From assembly GCF_040548875.1 (NCBI RefSeq), contig NZ_JBEPSJ010000002.1:1-64000 (forward strand): a stretch of DNA of 64,000 bases, written 5' to 3'. Positions 1 through 9,169 of the stretch are shown piece after piece (position 1 is the first letter of the stretch; each line of letters opens with the position of its first letter). Made by a program: the position numbers and the translations under genes. The notes beneath the pieces were generated by a model. That model had not been told where the DNA came from and made no database searches. It was given only the letters and a program-made list of their open reading frames with translations. This DNA is from Conyzicola nivalis_A (GTDB lineage Bacteria > Actinomycetota > Actinomycetes > Actinomycetales > Microbacteriaceae).

Positions 1-341
1 AGCTCTGCGGCTTTCCGCACCTTTGGGGTGACGAGTGATTACTCTACGTGCGCCACACCCACCCCGCAAAGCAACCCACATCCCGGGCGTGTCGCGCCAC
101 GGCCACACCCTCGCAACCCGGCGTTCATCACCGTCGCTCGCCACACCGACCGCACCGACCGGCCCCGCGCCATCCATACCCGCACCGCTACCCGCGCTGA
201 AAACGAAGGAGATTCCGGCCCGAAACACACCGATCACCCGGCCCGCACGCCACACGGCCGCGAACTCCTGCGTTTTCGGAGCAGCTGGTCGTGCGGGGGG
301 CCGGCGGCGGAGGGGCGCGGCGGTGGGCGCGGTGGGCGCGG
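1..341. other. Gene-free left edge
   Basis: No convincing coding region is present. Open frames here have no ribosome binding site and no family resemblance. The first 70 bases hold a strong leftward promoter, described separately. Near position 300-345 there are short G-rich direct repeats (GTGGGCGCG twice). The rest looks like unconstrained spacer. Confidence 0.5.
41..69 (-). promoter_or_regulatory. Strong sigma-70-type promoter pointing left, rRNA-like
   Basis: On the minus strand TTGCGG (64-69) and TAGAGT (41-46) are separated by exactly 17 bases. Transcription would start near position 34 and leave the window. A small hairpin, TGCGG-AAAG-CCGCA, follows at about 6-19 in the leader. This is the best -35/-10 match in the window and would suit an rRNA operon or another highly expressed gene just to the left; that identity is inference. 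Confidence 0.5.
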
Positions 342-1034
342 CTATCCGCAGTAGGTGGTCACCCAGGCGGGCAGACCCGAGGCGGCCGTCACGGTGGACA
401 TCGTGCTCAGGTTGCCCTGCCTGTCGATGGCCTGGGTCGTCTCGACCGCGGTGACGAGGATCCCGGCCTGCTCGGCGATCGCCGAGAGGTTCGCCTTGGC
501 GGCCTCGGGAGCGAGCGCAACGAGCTCCGCCCAGCGTGCCTGGTACGCCCGCATCGCGTCGAGCGTCTGCGGCAGCGGGGCCACCTCCGTCGGCCAGCCG
601 TAGGCCGGGGTGTCGAGGATGCCGGGAGTCGTGGCGAGTGCGTCACAGAGCGGCTGGGCCGACGCGAACACCCGGTCCTCCGCCGCCCGCTCCTCAGCCA
701 GCACCGAGAAGACGACGGCGCCGGCGGCGAGCACGAGGGTGAGGACGATCGAGATGACGGTCGCGGCCTTGGCCACGGTCGTCGTCCAGTGGTGCCGGTA
801 GCGGGTGATGATCCGCGCGACGATGGTGACGATCAGACCGAGCGGCGGAGCGAGCACGGCCAACACGAGGCCGATCCACTCGAGCACGGAGGTCTTCGGC
901 CTGACACGCGGCGGCCGGTCGGAGAAATCGAGCGCACGCCGCGCCGCCTCCGCGCGGTCTATCGGCGCGGGAGCGAGGGCGAAGTCGAATGCGCCGCGTT
1001 CCCGTTGCGCCTGCTGCGTGTCGCCCAGTTCCAT
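342..1034 (-). CDS. Hypothetical two-TM membrane protein
   Basis: This 230-residue protein was not recognised as a named family. It has a charged cytoplasmic N-terminus of about 50 residues, two hydrophobic segments (about 51-74 and 91-112) and a C-terminal domain of about 115 residues that would lie outside the membrane. That domain has two cysteines (in QPLCDAL and at the C-terminus, TYCG) that could form a disulfide. A ribosome binding site (GAGGGAGC) precedes the ATG. It lies downstream of tyrS on the same strand, with 66 bases between, so some co-transcription is possible. No function is proposed. Confidence 0.75.
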   Translation of the reverse strand: MELGDTQQAQRERGAFDFALAPAPIDRAEAARRALDFSDRPPRVRPKTSVLEWIGLVLAVLAPPLGLIVTIVARIITRYRHHWTTTVAKAATVISIVLTLVLAAGAVVFSVLAEERAAEDRVFASAQPLCDALATTPGILDTPAYGWPTEVAPLPQTLDAMRAYQARWAELVALAPEAAKANLSAIAEQAGILVTAVETTQAIDRQGNLSTMSTVTAASGLPAWVTTYCG

Positions 1035-1100
1035 TCGCTGCTCCCTCGATTCGGGGCCAGCGTAGCGAACTTAAGCGACAGTCATGTTTCGAAACGCCGT

Positions 1101-2408
1101 CTACGAGATGACGACGGCAGCCAGCGTCTTCTTGCCTCGGCGCAGCACCGCGTGCCCGCTCGCGAGCGCTGCGCCGACGAAGTCGGCCTGCTCGTCGGTG
1201 ACCGTGGTGTTGTTGAGGTAGACGCCGCCCTGGCTGATCGCGCGACGCGACTCCCCCAGTCCCTTGGTCAGCCCGGTGTCGACGAGCGCCTGGGCGATCG
1301 TCGTCTGCGGCGTCACGTCGGCCCGCGGCAGCTCGGCGGTCGCGGCGGTCAGCGTCGCCGCGTCGAGCGACTCGAGTTGACCCTGGCCGAACAGCGCCGC
1401 GGATGCCGCGATCGCAGCCTCCGTCGCCGCGAGTCCGTGCACGAATGCGGTCACCTCGAAGGCGAGGGTGCGCTGCGCCTCTCGACGGAACGGCTCCGTC
1501 GCCACGAGCTCGGCGAGGGCCTCGATGCGCGCGCGGTCGAGGAACGTGAACACCTTAAGCCGGCCGACCACGTCGGCGTCGTCGGTGTTGAGCCAGAACT
1601 GGTACATCGCGTACGGGCTCGTGAGCTCGGGGTCGAGCCAGACGGCGTTGCCCTCGCTCTTACCGAACTTGGTGCCGTCGGAGTTGGTGATGAGCGGGGT
1701 GCCGATCGCGTGCACCGACACGGACTCGGAGCGACGGATGAGGTCGGTCCCTCCGATGAGGTTGCCCCACTGGTCGCTGCCGCCGGTCTGCAGCACGCAG
1801 TCGTACTGCCGGTACAGCTCGCGGAAGTCGAGGGCCTGCAGGATCTGGTAGCTGAACTCCGTGTAGCTGATTCCCGCATCGGAGTTGAGGCGCGCGCTCA
1901 CCGCGTCCTTCTTGAGCATGGTTCCGACTCGGAAGTGCTTGCCGATGTCGCGCAGGAAGTCGATCGCCGACAGCGGCGCGGTCCAGTCGAGGTTGTTCAC
2001 CAGTCGCGCCGCGTTGTCGCCCTCGAAGCTGAGGAATCGCGATACCTGCCCCTGCAGGTATCCGACCCACTCGTTCACGACGTCGGGGGTGTTCAGCGTA
2101 CGCTCCGCGTTCGGCTTGGGATCGCCGATCAGGCCCGTGGACCCGCCGACGAGGCCGAGCGGCCGGTGGCCCGCGAGCTGGAGCCGTCGCATCAGCAGCA
2201 GCTGCACGAGATTGCCGAGGTGCAGGCTCGGCGCGGTCGGGTCGAAACCGCAGTAGTAGGTGATCGGGTCCCCCGCGAGCAGCTGCTTGAGCTCGACCTC
2301 GTTCGTCGAGACGTGCACGAGGCCGCGCCAGACGATCTCGTCCCAGACATCCTCGAACGAGTCGTCATTGCGCTGGACTGCGGGAACCGGGGATGCTGGA
2401 GAAGACAC
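1101..2408 (-). CDS. tyrS: Tyrosyl-tRNA synthetase
   Basis: This enzyme charges tRNA-Tyr with tyrosine in the cytoplasm. The 435-residue length is normal for the bacterial TyrRS family. The class I HIGH-type motif is HLGN (63-66), the tyrosine-binding GGSDQWGN block is near 209-216, and the KMSKS-type loop is KFGKS (247-251). The last 65 or so residues form an S4 RNA-binding domain (LGESRRAISQGGVYLN). The start is GTG, and a TAGCCT hexamer sits only six bases upstream, so the mRNA may be leaderless. It is divergent from the satD-like gene across 138 bases. Confidence 0.97.
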   Translation of the reverse strand: MSSPASPVPAVQRNDDSFEDVWDEIVWRGLVHVSTNEVELKQLLAGDPITYYCGFDPTAPSLHLGNLVQLLLMRRLQLAGHRPLGLVGGSTGLIGDPKPNAERTLNTPDVVNEWVGYLQGQVSRFLSFEGDNAARLVNNLDWTAPLSAIDFLRDIGKHFRVGTMLKKDAVSARLNSDAGISYTEFSYQILQALDFRELYRQYDCVLQTGGSDQWGNLIGGTDLIRRSESVSVHAIGTPLITNSDGTKFGKSEGNAVWLDPELTSPYAMYQFWLNTDDADVVGRLKVFTFLDRARIEALAELVATEPFRREAQRTLAFEVTAFVHGLAATEAAIAASAALFGQGQLESLDAATLTAATAELPRADVTPQTTIAQALVDTGLTKGLGESRRAISQGGVYLNNTTVTDEQADFVGAALASGHAVLRRGKKTLAAVVIS

Positions 2409-2414
2409 GGATAC

Positions 2415-2420
2415 AGGCTA
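2415..2420 (-). promoter_or_regulatory. Candidate -10 element of tyrS (leaderless)
   Basis: TAGCCT is followed by six bases and then the GTG of tyrS. This spacing puts the transcription start at the start codon. Confidence 0.45.
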
Positions 2421-2457
2421 GCGGAGGTCGCGAGCCCTGACGGGTCGGGTGCGGCTC

Positions 2458-2536
2458 GATCAGCCCTCTAGGAGTGATGAGCGTGTTCACAGCCCTGTAG
2501 GGTTGATAAACTGGATATCAGCCTCACAAGCCTGAT
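2458..2536 (+). promoter_or_regulatory. Candidate operator/promoter region of the satD-like operon
   Basis: Three related blocks follow each other: ATCAGCCCTCTAGGAGTGAT (2459-2478), ACAGCCCTGTAGGGTTGAT (2489-2507) and the inverted repeat ATCAG-N10-CTGAT (2517-2536). A possible -35 (TTCACA, 2486-2491) and -10 (TAAACT, 2507-2512), with a short 15-base spacer, lie among them. The last palindrome would sit at the transcription start. This is the layout of a repressor operator; autoregulation by the adjacent HTH-containing protein is inference. Confidence 0.45.
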
Positions 2537-2546
2537 TGGAGTATAG

Positions 2547-3170
2547 ATGATCGTCATCACGGCGGATCAGGTCGACAGCCGCTCGACTGCCGACCTCGCG
2601 ACCGACACTCTCGCCATGCTGAACACGGACTTCGCGCGAGGGCTGCTGCTGTCGGCCGATCGCACGGCAGGCGACGAGATCCAGCTGCTGGTGCGCGACG
2701 GCCGCACGGCGGTCGACGTCGTCCTCGCCCTCACCCGCGCGGGGCGTTGGAGCGTCGGACTCGGGGTCGGTTCGGTTCGCGAACCGCTCGGTTCGAGCAT
2801 CCGCGAATCGACGGGCGACGCCTTCGTGGCCGCTCGGTCCGCGGTCGACCGGGCCAAGAAGAAGGCCACCCGCTTCGCCGCGGCCGCGGAGCCGCGCCGC
2901 ACAGAAGCGCACGACCTCGAGGCCCTCGTCGACCTGCTGCTCATCCTCCGCGCCAGACGCAGCGAACAGGGATGGGAGATCCACGACCTGGTCACCCGCG
3001 GCCTCACCCAGGCCGACGCAGCCAGCGCCATCGGCATCACCCCGCAGTCGGCGAGCAAGCGGGCGCGGGCGGCCGAGCTGCGCGCCGAGGACGCGGCGAT
3101 CGAGCCGCTCTCCCGCCTCGTCGACACCCTCGACTCCGCCTACCCGGCGCTGCAAGAGGACGCACGATGA
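2547..3170 (+). CDS. SatD family protein with C-terminal helix-turn-helix
   Basis: The 207-residue product resembles SatD proteins, first named from an acid-tolerance locus in Streptococcus mutans; their biochemical role is unclear. Typical features are the N-terminal TADQVDSR (5-12) and GDEIQ (42-46), followed by a C-terminal segment (about 152-174, GLTQADAASAIGITPQSASK) that reads as a helix-turn-helix. The start ATG has GGAG five bases upstream. The stop overlaps the ATG of the following membrane protein (ATGA), so the two are coupled. The HTH together with the repeats just upstream suggests self-regulation; this is inference. Confidence 0.75.
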   Translation: MIVITADQVDSRSTADLATDTLAMLNTDFARGLLLSADRTAGDEIQLLVRDGRTAVDVVLALTRAGRWSVGLGVGSVREPLGSSIRESTGDAFVAARSAVDRAKKKATRFAAAAEPRRTEAHDLEALVDLLLILRARRSEQGWEIHDLVTRGLTQADAASAIGITPQSASKRARAAELRAEDAAIEPLSRLVDTLDSAYPALQEDAR

Positions 3171-3721
3171 ACGCCGCCGCGATCGCGTTCTCCGTCATCG
3201 GGCTCGTCGCCCTGTACGGGTCGGTCGAGCTGGCCTGGTTCGCGTCTCGGGACAGGCGGTACTGGCTCGTGGCGCCCGGAGTCGTGCCCATCCTCGGCGC
3301 GATCGTGTTCGCCCTCGCCGACGTGCCCGTGGTGCATCCGTCGCTCGGCATCCTGGCCGGAATCGGCTTCGTGCTGCTCGGCACGATCGGAGGCAGCCCG
3401 TTCGTGTCGTATCTGCTCACCCTCGCGACCCGCGGCAGCGTGACCCCGGGCAGCCACGGCGGGATACTCGTGATGTCGCCCGCGCCCGTTCGCGAGATCC
3501 TGCGCGGCGGGGCGACCATCGGCTACCTCGAACGCGTCGCCCTGATCGGCTCGGTGCTCGCCGGGCAGCCCGCGGCGGTCGCGGTGATCGTGGCGATCAA
3601 GGGCCTCGGCCGCTACTCCGAGCTCGAGAACTCGGCCGCCCGCGAGCGCTTCATCATCGGCACGCTGGCGAGCCTGGTCTGGGCGAGCGCCTGCACGGCC
3701 GCGATCGTGCTCAACTGGTAG
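3167..3721 (+). CDS. Membrane protein coupled to the SatD-like gene
   Basis: The 184-residue protein starts at the ATG inside the ATGA overlap with satD. It is mostly hydrophobic, with about five membrane segments beginning at residue 2 (IAFSVIGLVALYG) and ending at the C-terminus (ACTAAIVLNW). A conserved-looking loop, TPGSHGGILVMSPAPV, separates the segments, and no catalytic motif is visible. SatD homologues in actinobacteria are often followed by a small membrane protein of this type, to my recollection. Its 3' end overlaps the convergent DUF817 gene by 11 bases, leaving no room for a terminator between them. Confidence 0.75.
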   Translation: MNAAAIAFSVIGLVALYGSVELAWFASRDRRYWLVAPGVVPILGAIVFALADVPVVHPSLGILAGIGFVLLGTIGGSPFVSYLLTLATRGSVTPGSHGGILVMSPAPVREILRGGATIGYLERVALIGSVLAGQPAAVAVIVAIKGLGRYSELENSAARERFIIGTLASLVWASACTAAIVLNW

Positions 3722-4589
3722 CGCTCAGCCCCTCGGCCACCGGATCCGGCTCGCGCGGCGGGTACACCCAGGCCACGAGCACGACAGAGATCATCATGAG
3801 CAGGAACCAGGAGCCGAGCTTCGCCACGGACACCGGATGCCACCCGTCGACCTGATCGGGATAGGCCCACGCGTTCGACCAGGTGGCGATGTTCTCGGCC
3901 AGCCAGATGAAGACGGCCACGAGCAGGAAGGCGACGAGCAGCGGCATCCGGAATCTCGACCGGAATACCGTGAACTGCATCATCGTCGGCGCGAAGACCA
4001 GGACGACCGCAGCGAGCAGCACCCAGCGCGCGTCTGCCACGTAGTGGTGCGTGAAGAAGTTGGCGTAGATGAGCGCAGCGACGACCGCGGTGATCCAGCG
4101 GCGCGGGTAGCGCTCGAACCGCAGGTCGAACATGCGGTAGACGCGCACCATGTACGAGCCGACGGCCGCGTACATGAACCCGCTGTAGAGCGGCACCCCG
4201 GCGATGCGCAGCAGGCCGTCGCCCTCGTAGACCCACGATCCGACGTCGGTCTTGAAGATCTCCATGCCCGTGCCGACGACGTGGAAGATGACGATGACGC
4301 GCAGCTCGCGCAGCGTCTCGAGCCTGGCGACGACCATGATCACCTGGATGGCGACGGCCGCCAGCACGAGGAAGTCGTTGCGGGCGAGGGCCGCGTCGTC
4401 GGGGTACCAGAGCCGCGTGCCGACGAGCACGGCGAGCATCGCGGCCCCGAAGATGCACGCCCAGCCCTGCTTGAGCCCGAAGACGACGAACTCGGTCAGG
4501 CGGGCGCGCGTGCCGCTGAGCGGCGCCCGGTCGAGGAAGCGGTGGGCGTAGCCGTCGATCGCCTGTTCGACCGAGGTGAACCGTCCCAT
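3711..4589 (-). CDS. DUF817 family integral membrane protein
   Basis: This 292-residue membrane protein has about eight hydrophobic segments. The conserved DUF817 signatures are FGLKQGWACIFGA near residue 39, DVGSWVYEGDGLLRIAGVP near 128 and FTHHYVADARW near 193. The function of DUF817 is unknown. The chosen ATG overlaps the stop of the upstream glycosylase gene (TGATG); the open frame extends further upstream but would then run through the glycosylase gene. It is the last gene of the long minus-strand run that begins upstream of argG, and it converges with the SatD-associated membrane gene. Confidence 0.85.
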   Translation of the reverse strand: MGRFTSVEQAIDGYAHRFLDRAPLSGTRARLTEFVVFGLKQGWACIFGAAMLAVLVGTRLWYPDDAALARNDFLVLAAVAIQVIMVVARLETLRELRVIVIFHVVGTGMEIFKTDVGSWVYEGDGLLRIAGVPLYSGFMYAAVGSYMVRVYRMFDLRFERYPRRWITAVVAALIYANFFTHHYVADARWVLLAAVVLVFAPTMMQFTVFRSRFRMPLLVAFLLVAVFIWLAENIATWSNAWAYPDQVDGWHPVSVAKLGSWFLLMMISVVLVAWVYPPREPDPVAEGLSATS

Positions 4590-5185
4590 CACGAGCGCTT
4601 CTTCGGGGTGTGCGCCCTGTACGGCGAGACGGTCGGGTCGCCCGGGATACAGAACCGCCACGGGTAGGCCTCGCCGCCGCCGTCGCCCGAGACACCCGTG
4701 CGTGCGCTTGTGGAGTGGGCGGATGCCTCGGCGGGCAGTTCGAGGCGGAGCGGGCCGGCCGCGAGGTCGGCTCCCCCGTCGGCGAGCGTGATCCCGAGGG
4801 CGACGGCCAGCCGCGCTGGCCCCCGCGCCAGGTCGACGTCCGATTTCGAGGTGAGGCGACGCGCCCTGGCGACGTCGACCCCCTCGACGATCTCGCCTGC
4901 CCGTAGCAGCACGGCCGAGGCGGAGCCGGCGGGTGAGCACACGACGTTCGCGCAGACGTGCATGCCGTAGGTGAAGTAGGTATAGAGGTGGCCGGGTTCG
5001 CCGAACATCACCTCGTTGCGCCGGGTCTTGCCGCGGAACGAGTGCGAGCCGGGGTCTTCTCCGACACCCAGGTAGGCCTCGACCTCGGTGATGCGCAGCG
5101 TCACGTCGCCCGAGACGAGATGTGCGCCGAGCAGCAGGGGCGCGACCTCTACCGCGGATCGGGCGAGCAGGGTGCGGTCGAACAC
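4589..5185 (-). CDS. mpg: 3-methyladenine DNA glycosylase (AAG/MPG family)
   Basis: The enzyme removes alkylated purines such as 3-methyladenine from DNA as the first step of base excision repair. The 198-residue protein shows family blocks RITEVEAYLG (about 31-40, holding the catalytic glutamate), the SHSF-K-RRNEVMF segment, YTYFTYGMHVCANVV (about 69-83) and the basic GPARL. The start is GTG, four bases after the stop of the small membrane protein gene. The stop overlaps the ATG of DUF817. Linkage to argGH probably reflects shared transcription rather than function. Confidence 0.93.
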   Translation of the reverse strand: MFDRTLLARSAVEVAPLLLGAHLVSGDVTLRITEVEAYLGVGEDPGSHSFRGKTRRNEVMFGEPGHLYTYFTYGMHVCANVVCSPAGSASAVLLRAGEIVEGVDVARARRLTSKSDVDLARGPARLAVALGITLADGGADLAAGPLRLELPAEASAHSTSARTGVSGDGGGEAYPWRFCIPGDPTVSPYRAHTPKKRS

Positions 5186-5189
5186 CGGT

Positions 5190-5336
5190 CTAGAAGAAGG
5201 GGATTCCGAGGACGAGCGCCGTGATGATCGCCCCGGCGACGATCGCGCCCGCCACGACGATCACGATCGTCTTGGTGCGCGACCCCATGGGGTCGTACCA
5301 GCCCGAGCGCTGCTTGTCGTCGTCGTCGTCCGCCAT
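5190..5336 (-). CDS. Small single-TM protein between argH and mpg
   Basis: This 48-residue reading frame starts two bases after the argH stop and ends four bases before the mpg start, so it fits the operon exactly. The product begins MADDDDDKQRSGWYDP, an acidic, charged head, and continues with one transmembrane helix (about 23-48, TIVIVVAGAIVAGAIITALVLG) that ends at the C-terminus. It looks like a small conserved membrane protein of actinobacterial arg loci. No function can be assigned. The tight packing and the clean head-plus-helix pattern argue that it is real. Confidence 0.65.
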   Translation of the reverse strand: MADDDDDKQRSGWYDPMGSRTKTIVIVVAGAIVAGAIITALVLGIPFF

Positions 5337-5338
5337 GC

Positions 5339-6775
5339 CTAGACCCCCGCGCTGAGAGCGCGAACGCGCGCGGTGAGGGCAGCGAGCTGCTCGGACACAC
5401 GCACCGGCGCCGTGCCTCCGGCACCGTCGCGGCTCGCGATCGACCCGTCGACGGTGAGCACGGCGCGCACGCCTGACATGAGGTGCGGCGAGACCGACAG
5501 ATACTGCTCGTCGGTGGGCTCGTGCAGTTCGAGGTCGTGGTCCTCGCAGAAGCGGACGAGCGAACCGCTCACCTCGTGGGCCTCACGGAACGGTATGTGC
5601 TGGCGGACGAGCCAGTCGGCCACGTCGGTGGCTAGGGAGAACCCCTGGGGCGCGAGCACACGCATCCGCTCGGTGTTGAAGCGCAACGTTGCGACCATTC
5701 CGGTGAAGGCCGGCAGCAGGATCTCGAGGGTCTCGACCGAGTCGAAGACAGGCTCCTTGTCTTCCTGCAGGTCACGGTTGTAGGCCAGCGGCAGACCCTT
5801 GAGAGTCGCGAGCAGCCCGGTGAGGTTGCCGATCAGGCGGCCGGCCTTTCCGCGGGCCAGCTCGGCGATGTCGGGGTTCTTCTTCTGGGGCATGATCGAC
5901 GACCCGGTCGAGAACGCGTCGTCGAGCTTCACGAAGTCGAATTCGCGCGTGTTCCAGAGGATGATCTCCTCGGCCAGTCGCGAGATGTCGACGCCGATCT
6001 GCGCGGTGATGAACGCGAACTCGGCCACGGCGTCGCGGCTCGCGGTGGCGTCGATCGAGTTCTCGGTCGGGCCGCTGAGCCCGAGCTCCCGCGCGACGAG
6101 CACGGGGTCGAGTCCGAGCGAGCTGCCCGCGAGGGCGCCGGAGCCGTACGGGCTGGTCGAGGCGCGCACGCGCCAGTCACGCAGGCGTTCGAGGTCGCGG
6201 ACCAGCGGCCAGGCGTGGGCGAGCAGGTGGTGCGCGAGCAGCACCGGCTGCGCGTGCTGCAGGTGGGTGCGGCCGGGCATCACGGCGTCGATGTGGGCGT
6301 CGGCCTGACTGGCGATCGCGTCGATGAGCTGCACGACGAGGTGCCCGATGGCGACCGAGTGGTCGAGCAGGTACAACCGGATGAGAGTGGCGATCTGGTC
6401 GTTGCGGCTGCGGCCCGCGCGAAGCTTGCCGCCGAGCTCGGTGCCGGTCAGCTCGATGAGCCCGCGCTCGAGGGCGGCGTGAACGTCTTCCTCGTCGTCA
6501 CGGGCCTCGAACGAGCCGTCGACGACGGCGAGGCCGAGCTGGCCGATGGCGGCGAGCATCCGCTCCAGTTCATCGTCGCTCAGGTATCCCGCCGAGGCGA
6601 GCGCCTTCGCGTGCGCGCTCGACCCGGCGAGGTCGTATCCCGCGAGCTGCCAGTCGAAATGGATCGACCGGCTGAGCCGCGCGAGCTCGGGCGACGGACC
6701 GCTGGCGAACCTGGCCCCCCAGAGGGAGCCGTCGCCGGTCACGCCAGCGGTGCCGTCATCCTGATCGGTCGTCAT
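5339..6775 (-). CDS. argH: Argininosuccinate lyase
   Basis: ArgH splits argininosuccinate into arginine and fumarate, the last step of arginine biosynthesis. The 478-residue protein belongs to the fumarase/aspartase superfamily. The signature GSSIMPQKKNPD lies at 291-302 and includes the catalytic serine, and the GRTHLQHAQP block is at 168-177. An N-terminal extension of about 15 residues precedes the conserved LWGARF. It lies 10 bases downstream of argG, and the two are surely co-transcribed. The fumarate released feeds the TCA cycle, for which fumC is present at 40 kb. Confidence 0.97.
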   Translation of the reverse strand: MTTDQDDGTAGVTGDGSLWGARFASGPSPELARLSRSIHFDWQLAGYDLAGSSAHAKALASAGYLSDDELERMLAAIGQLGLAVVDGSFEARDDEEDVHAALERGLIELTGTELGGKLRAGRSRNDQIATLIRLYLLDHSVAIGHLVVQLIDAIASQADAHIDAVMPGRTHLQHAQPVLLAHHLLAHAWPLVRDLERLRDWRVRASTSPYGSGALAGSSLGLDPVLVARELGLSGPTENSIDATASRDAVAEFAFITAQIGVDISRLAEEIILWNTREFDFVKLDDAFSTGSSIMPQKKNPDIAELARGKAGRLIGNLTGLLATLKGLPLAYNRDLQEDKEPVFDSVETLEILLPAFTGMVATLRFNTERMRVLAPQGFSLATDVADWLVRQHIPFREAHEVSGSLVRFCEDHDLELHEPTDEQYLSVSPHLMSGVRAVLTVDGSIASRDGAGGTAPVRVSEQLAALTARVRALSAGV

Positions 6776-6785
6776 CTCGTGAGGC

Positions 6786-7991
<1,206 letters not shown>

Positions 7992-8004
7992 GTTGCTCCC
8001 TGCT

Positions 8005-8020
8005 TTGTAATCGAATTCAA
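8005..8020 (-). promoter_or_regulatory. ARG-box-like palindrome upstream of argG
   Basis: TTGAATTCGATTACAA is an imperfect inverted repeat that resembles the ArgR operator type (TGAAT-N4-ATTCA, with mismatches in the second half). It lies just downstream of a possible -10 (TACACT) and 14 bases before the argG ATG. No argR gene is seen in the window, so the assignment is tentative. Confidence 0.3.
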
Positions 8021-8072
8021 GTGTAGACGGCGAGCGTGCGCCCGCCGTCGTCGTTCTCCGGGCCGCCGACGC

Positions 8073-9131
8073 TCAGCGGACCGTTCGCCGGCGAGCCGGA
8101 TTGGCCGCGAACCGCGACACGAGGGTGAGCACTCGCTCGAGCGGCCCGCGCCCGAGAAGACGTGCCCAGATGCTGCAGGCGACGAGCGCCCCCAGCACGA
8201 ACCAGAGGTACAGGCCGTTGTCGGGCTGCATGAACGCGCTGTCGCCGATGAGATAGACGATCACGACGTGCGCGGTGTAGGCCGTGAGCGCCATCGAGCC
8301 GACCGCCGCGACCGGGTAGAGCGGGATGCGCAGCGGCCCGGATGCGATCAGGCACAGCGCGATCACGGCGATCGCGAAGCCGGCGGAGCCGATCACCTCG
8401 AACGGGCTGCCGCTGTGCGCCTCCACCGTGGCGAGCAGCTGGATGTCGTACGCCACGGGCCGCGTGCTCGCCGCAACCGCCTGGTTCGCCGCGACACCGG
8501 CGCCGTAGCCGAGGACGGCGAGCCCCGCGCCCACCGCGAGCAGTCGCAGACGAATGGATGGCTGCCGCAGATCGAGCCTGCCTATCCCGAGCCCCGCCAG
8601 GACGAACGCGATCCAGATCAGCGCAGGGTAGTGACCGGTGACGAGGAGGTCGACGAGCAGCCCGCCGTTCTGCAGGCCGGGAGAGATGGCGACCACGACG
8701 ACCGGTGCCACGACGCTGACCGCTCCGGCGGCGATGAACAGCGAGCGCGGCCGCCAGCTCAGCACGGGCAGAGCCGCGACGAACAGCACCGCGTACATCG
8801 GCAGGATGATCGCGATGCGGGTGTCGAGGGCCACGAGCAGCATGCCGATGGCGAAGATGAGTACCGCGCGAACGAGGATGCGGATGCGCGCCGTGCGCAG
8901 GTCGGCGCCCGCCGCCGGCGTCGTGCCTCCCGAGATGATCGCGATCGAGACACCGGCGAGCACCGCGAACAGGATGGACGAGCGTCCGTTGACGACATCG
9001 AGCCACGAGCCGGGCTGGGCCCAGTCGAACGGCTCGGTGACTCCGACGTGGGCGCCGTACATTCCGAGCACGGCGAGGCCGCGCGCGATGTCGATGCCGA
9101 CGATGCGCGTGGTGCTCGTTGCAGTTTCGAT
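8073..9131 (-). CDS. Heparan-alpha-glucosaminide N-acetyltransferase-like / DUF418-type membrane protein
   Basis: This polytopic membrane protein has about ten hydrophobic segments. The family N-terminus GIDIARGLAVLGMYGAH is encoded in frame, but most of it lies upstream of the first usual start codon (GTG at 9071). No ATG, GTG or TTG occurs in the 20 codons before that GTG. An AAGGAGG sequence (9138-9144) stands six bases before an ATC codon at 9131, so I place the start there (352 residues); from the GTG it would have 332. The family transfers acyl groups or works on cell-surface molecules in some bacteria; its substrate here is unknown. It occupies the argF-argG gap, where argR often lies. 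Confidence 0.7.
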   Translation of the reverse strand: METATSTTRIVGIDIARGLAVLGMYGAHVGVTEPFDWAQPGSWLDVVNGRSSILFAVLAGVSIAIISGGTTPAAGADLRTARIRILVRAVLIFAIGMLLVALDTRIAIILPMYAVLFVAALPVLSWRPRSLFIAAGAVSVVAPVVVVAISPGLQNGGLLVDLLVTGHYPALIWIAFVLAGLGIGRLDLRQPSIRLRLLAVGAGLAVLGYGAGVAANQAVAASTRPVAYDIQLLATVEAHSGSPFEVIGSAGFAIAVIALCLIASGPLRIPLYPVAAVGSMALTAYTAHVVIVYLIGDSAFMQPDNGLYLWFVLGALVACSIWARLLGRGPLERVLTLVSRFAANPARRRTVR

Positions 9132-9169
9132 GCGCGGCCTCCTTCGTCGGGCGCTACCGGGCCGGTGGG

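Noticed and set aside
291..2471. Long open frame of over 700 codons antisense to the small membrane gene and tyrS
   Set aside because: It mirrors tyrS, is rich in Arg, Gly and Glu, has no family resemblance and no ribosome binding site. High GC content makes such antisense frames common; the same holds for those over pheST (14582-17602) and 44621-47686.
2747..3166. Upstream extension of the SatD-associated membrane protein
   Set aside because: The frame is open but overlaps satD and gives an arginine-rich, non-conserved stretch. The ATGA overlap marks the real start.
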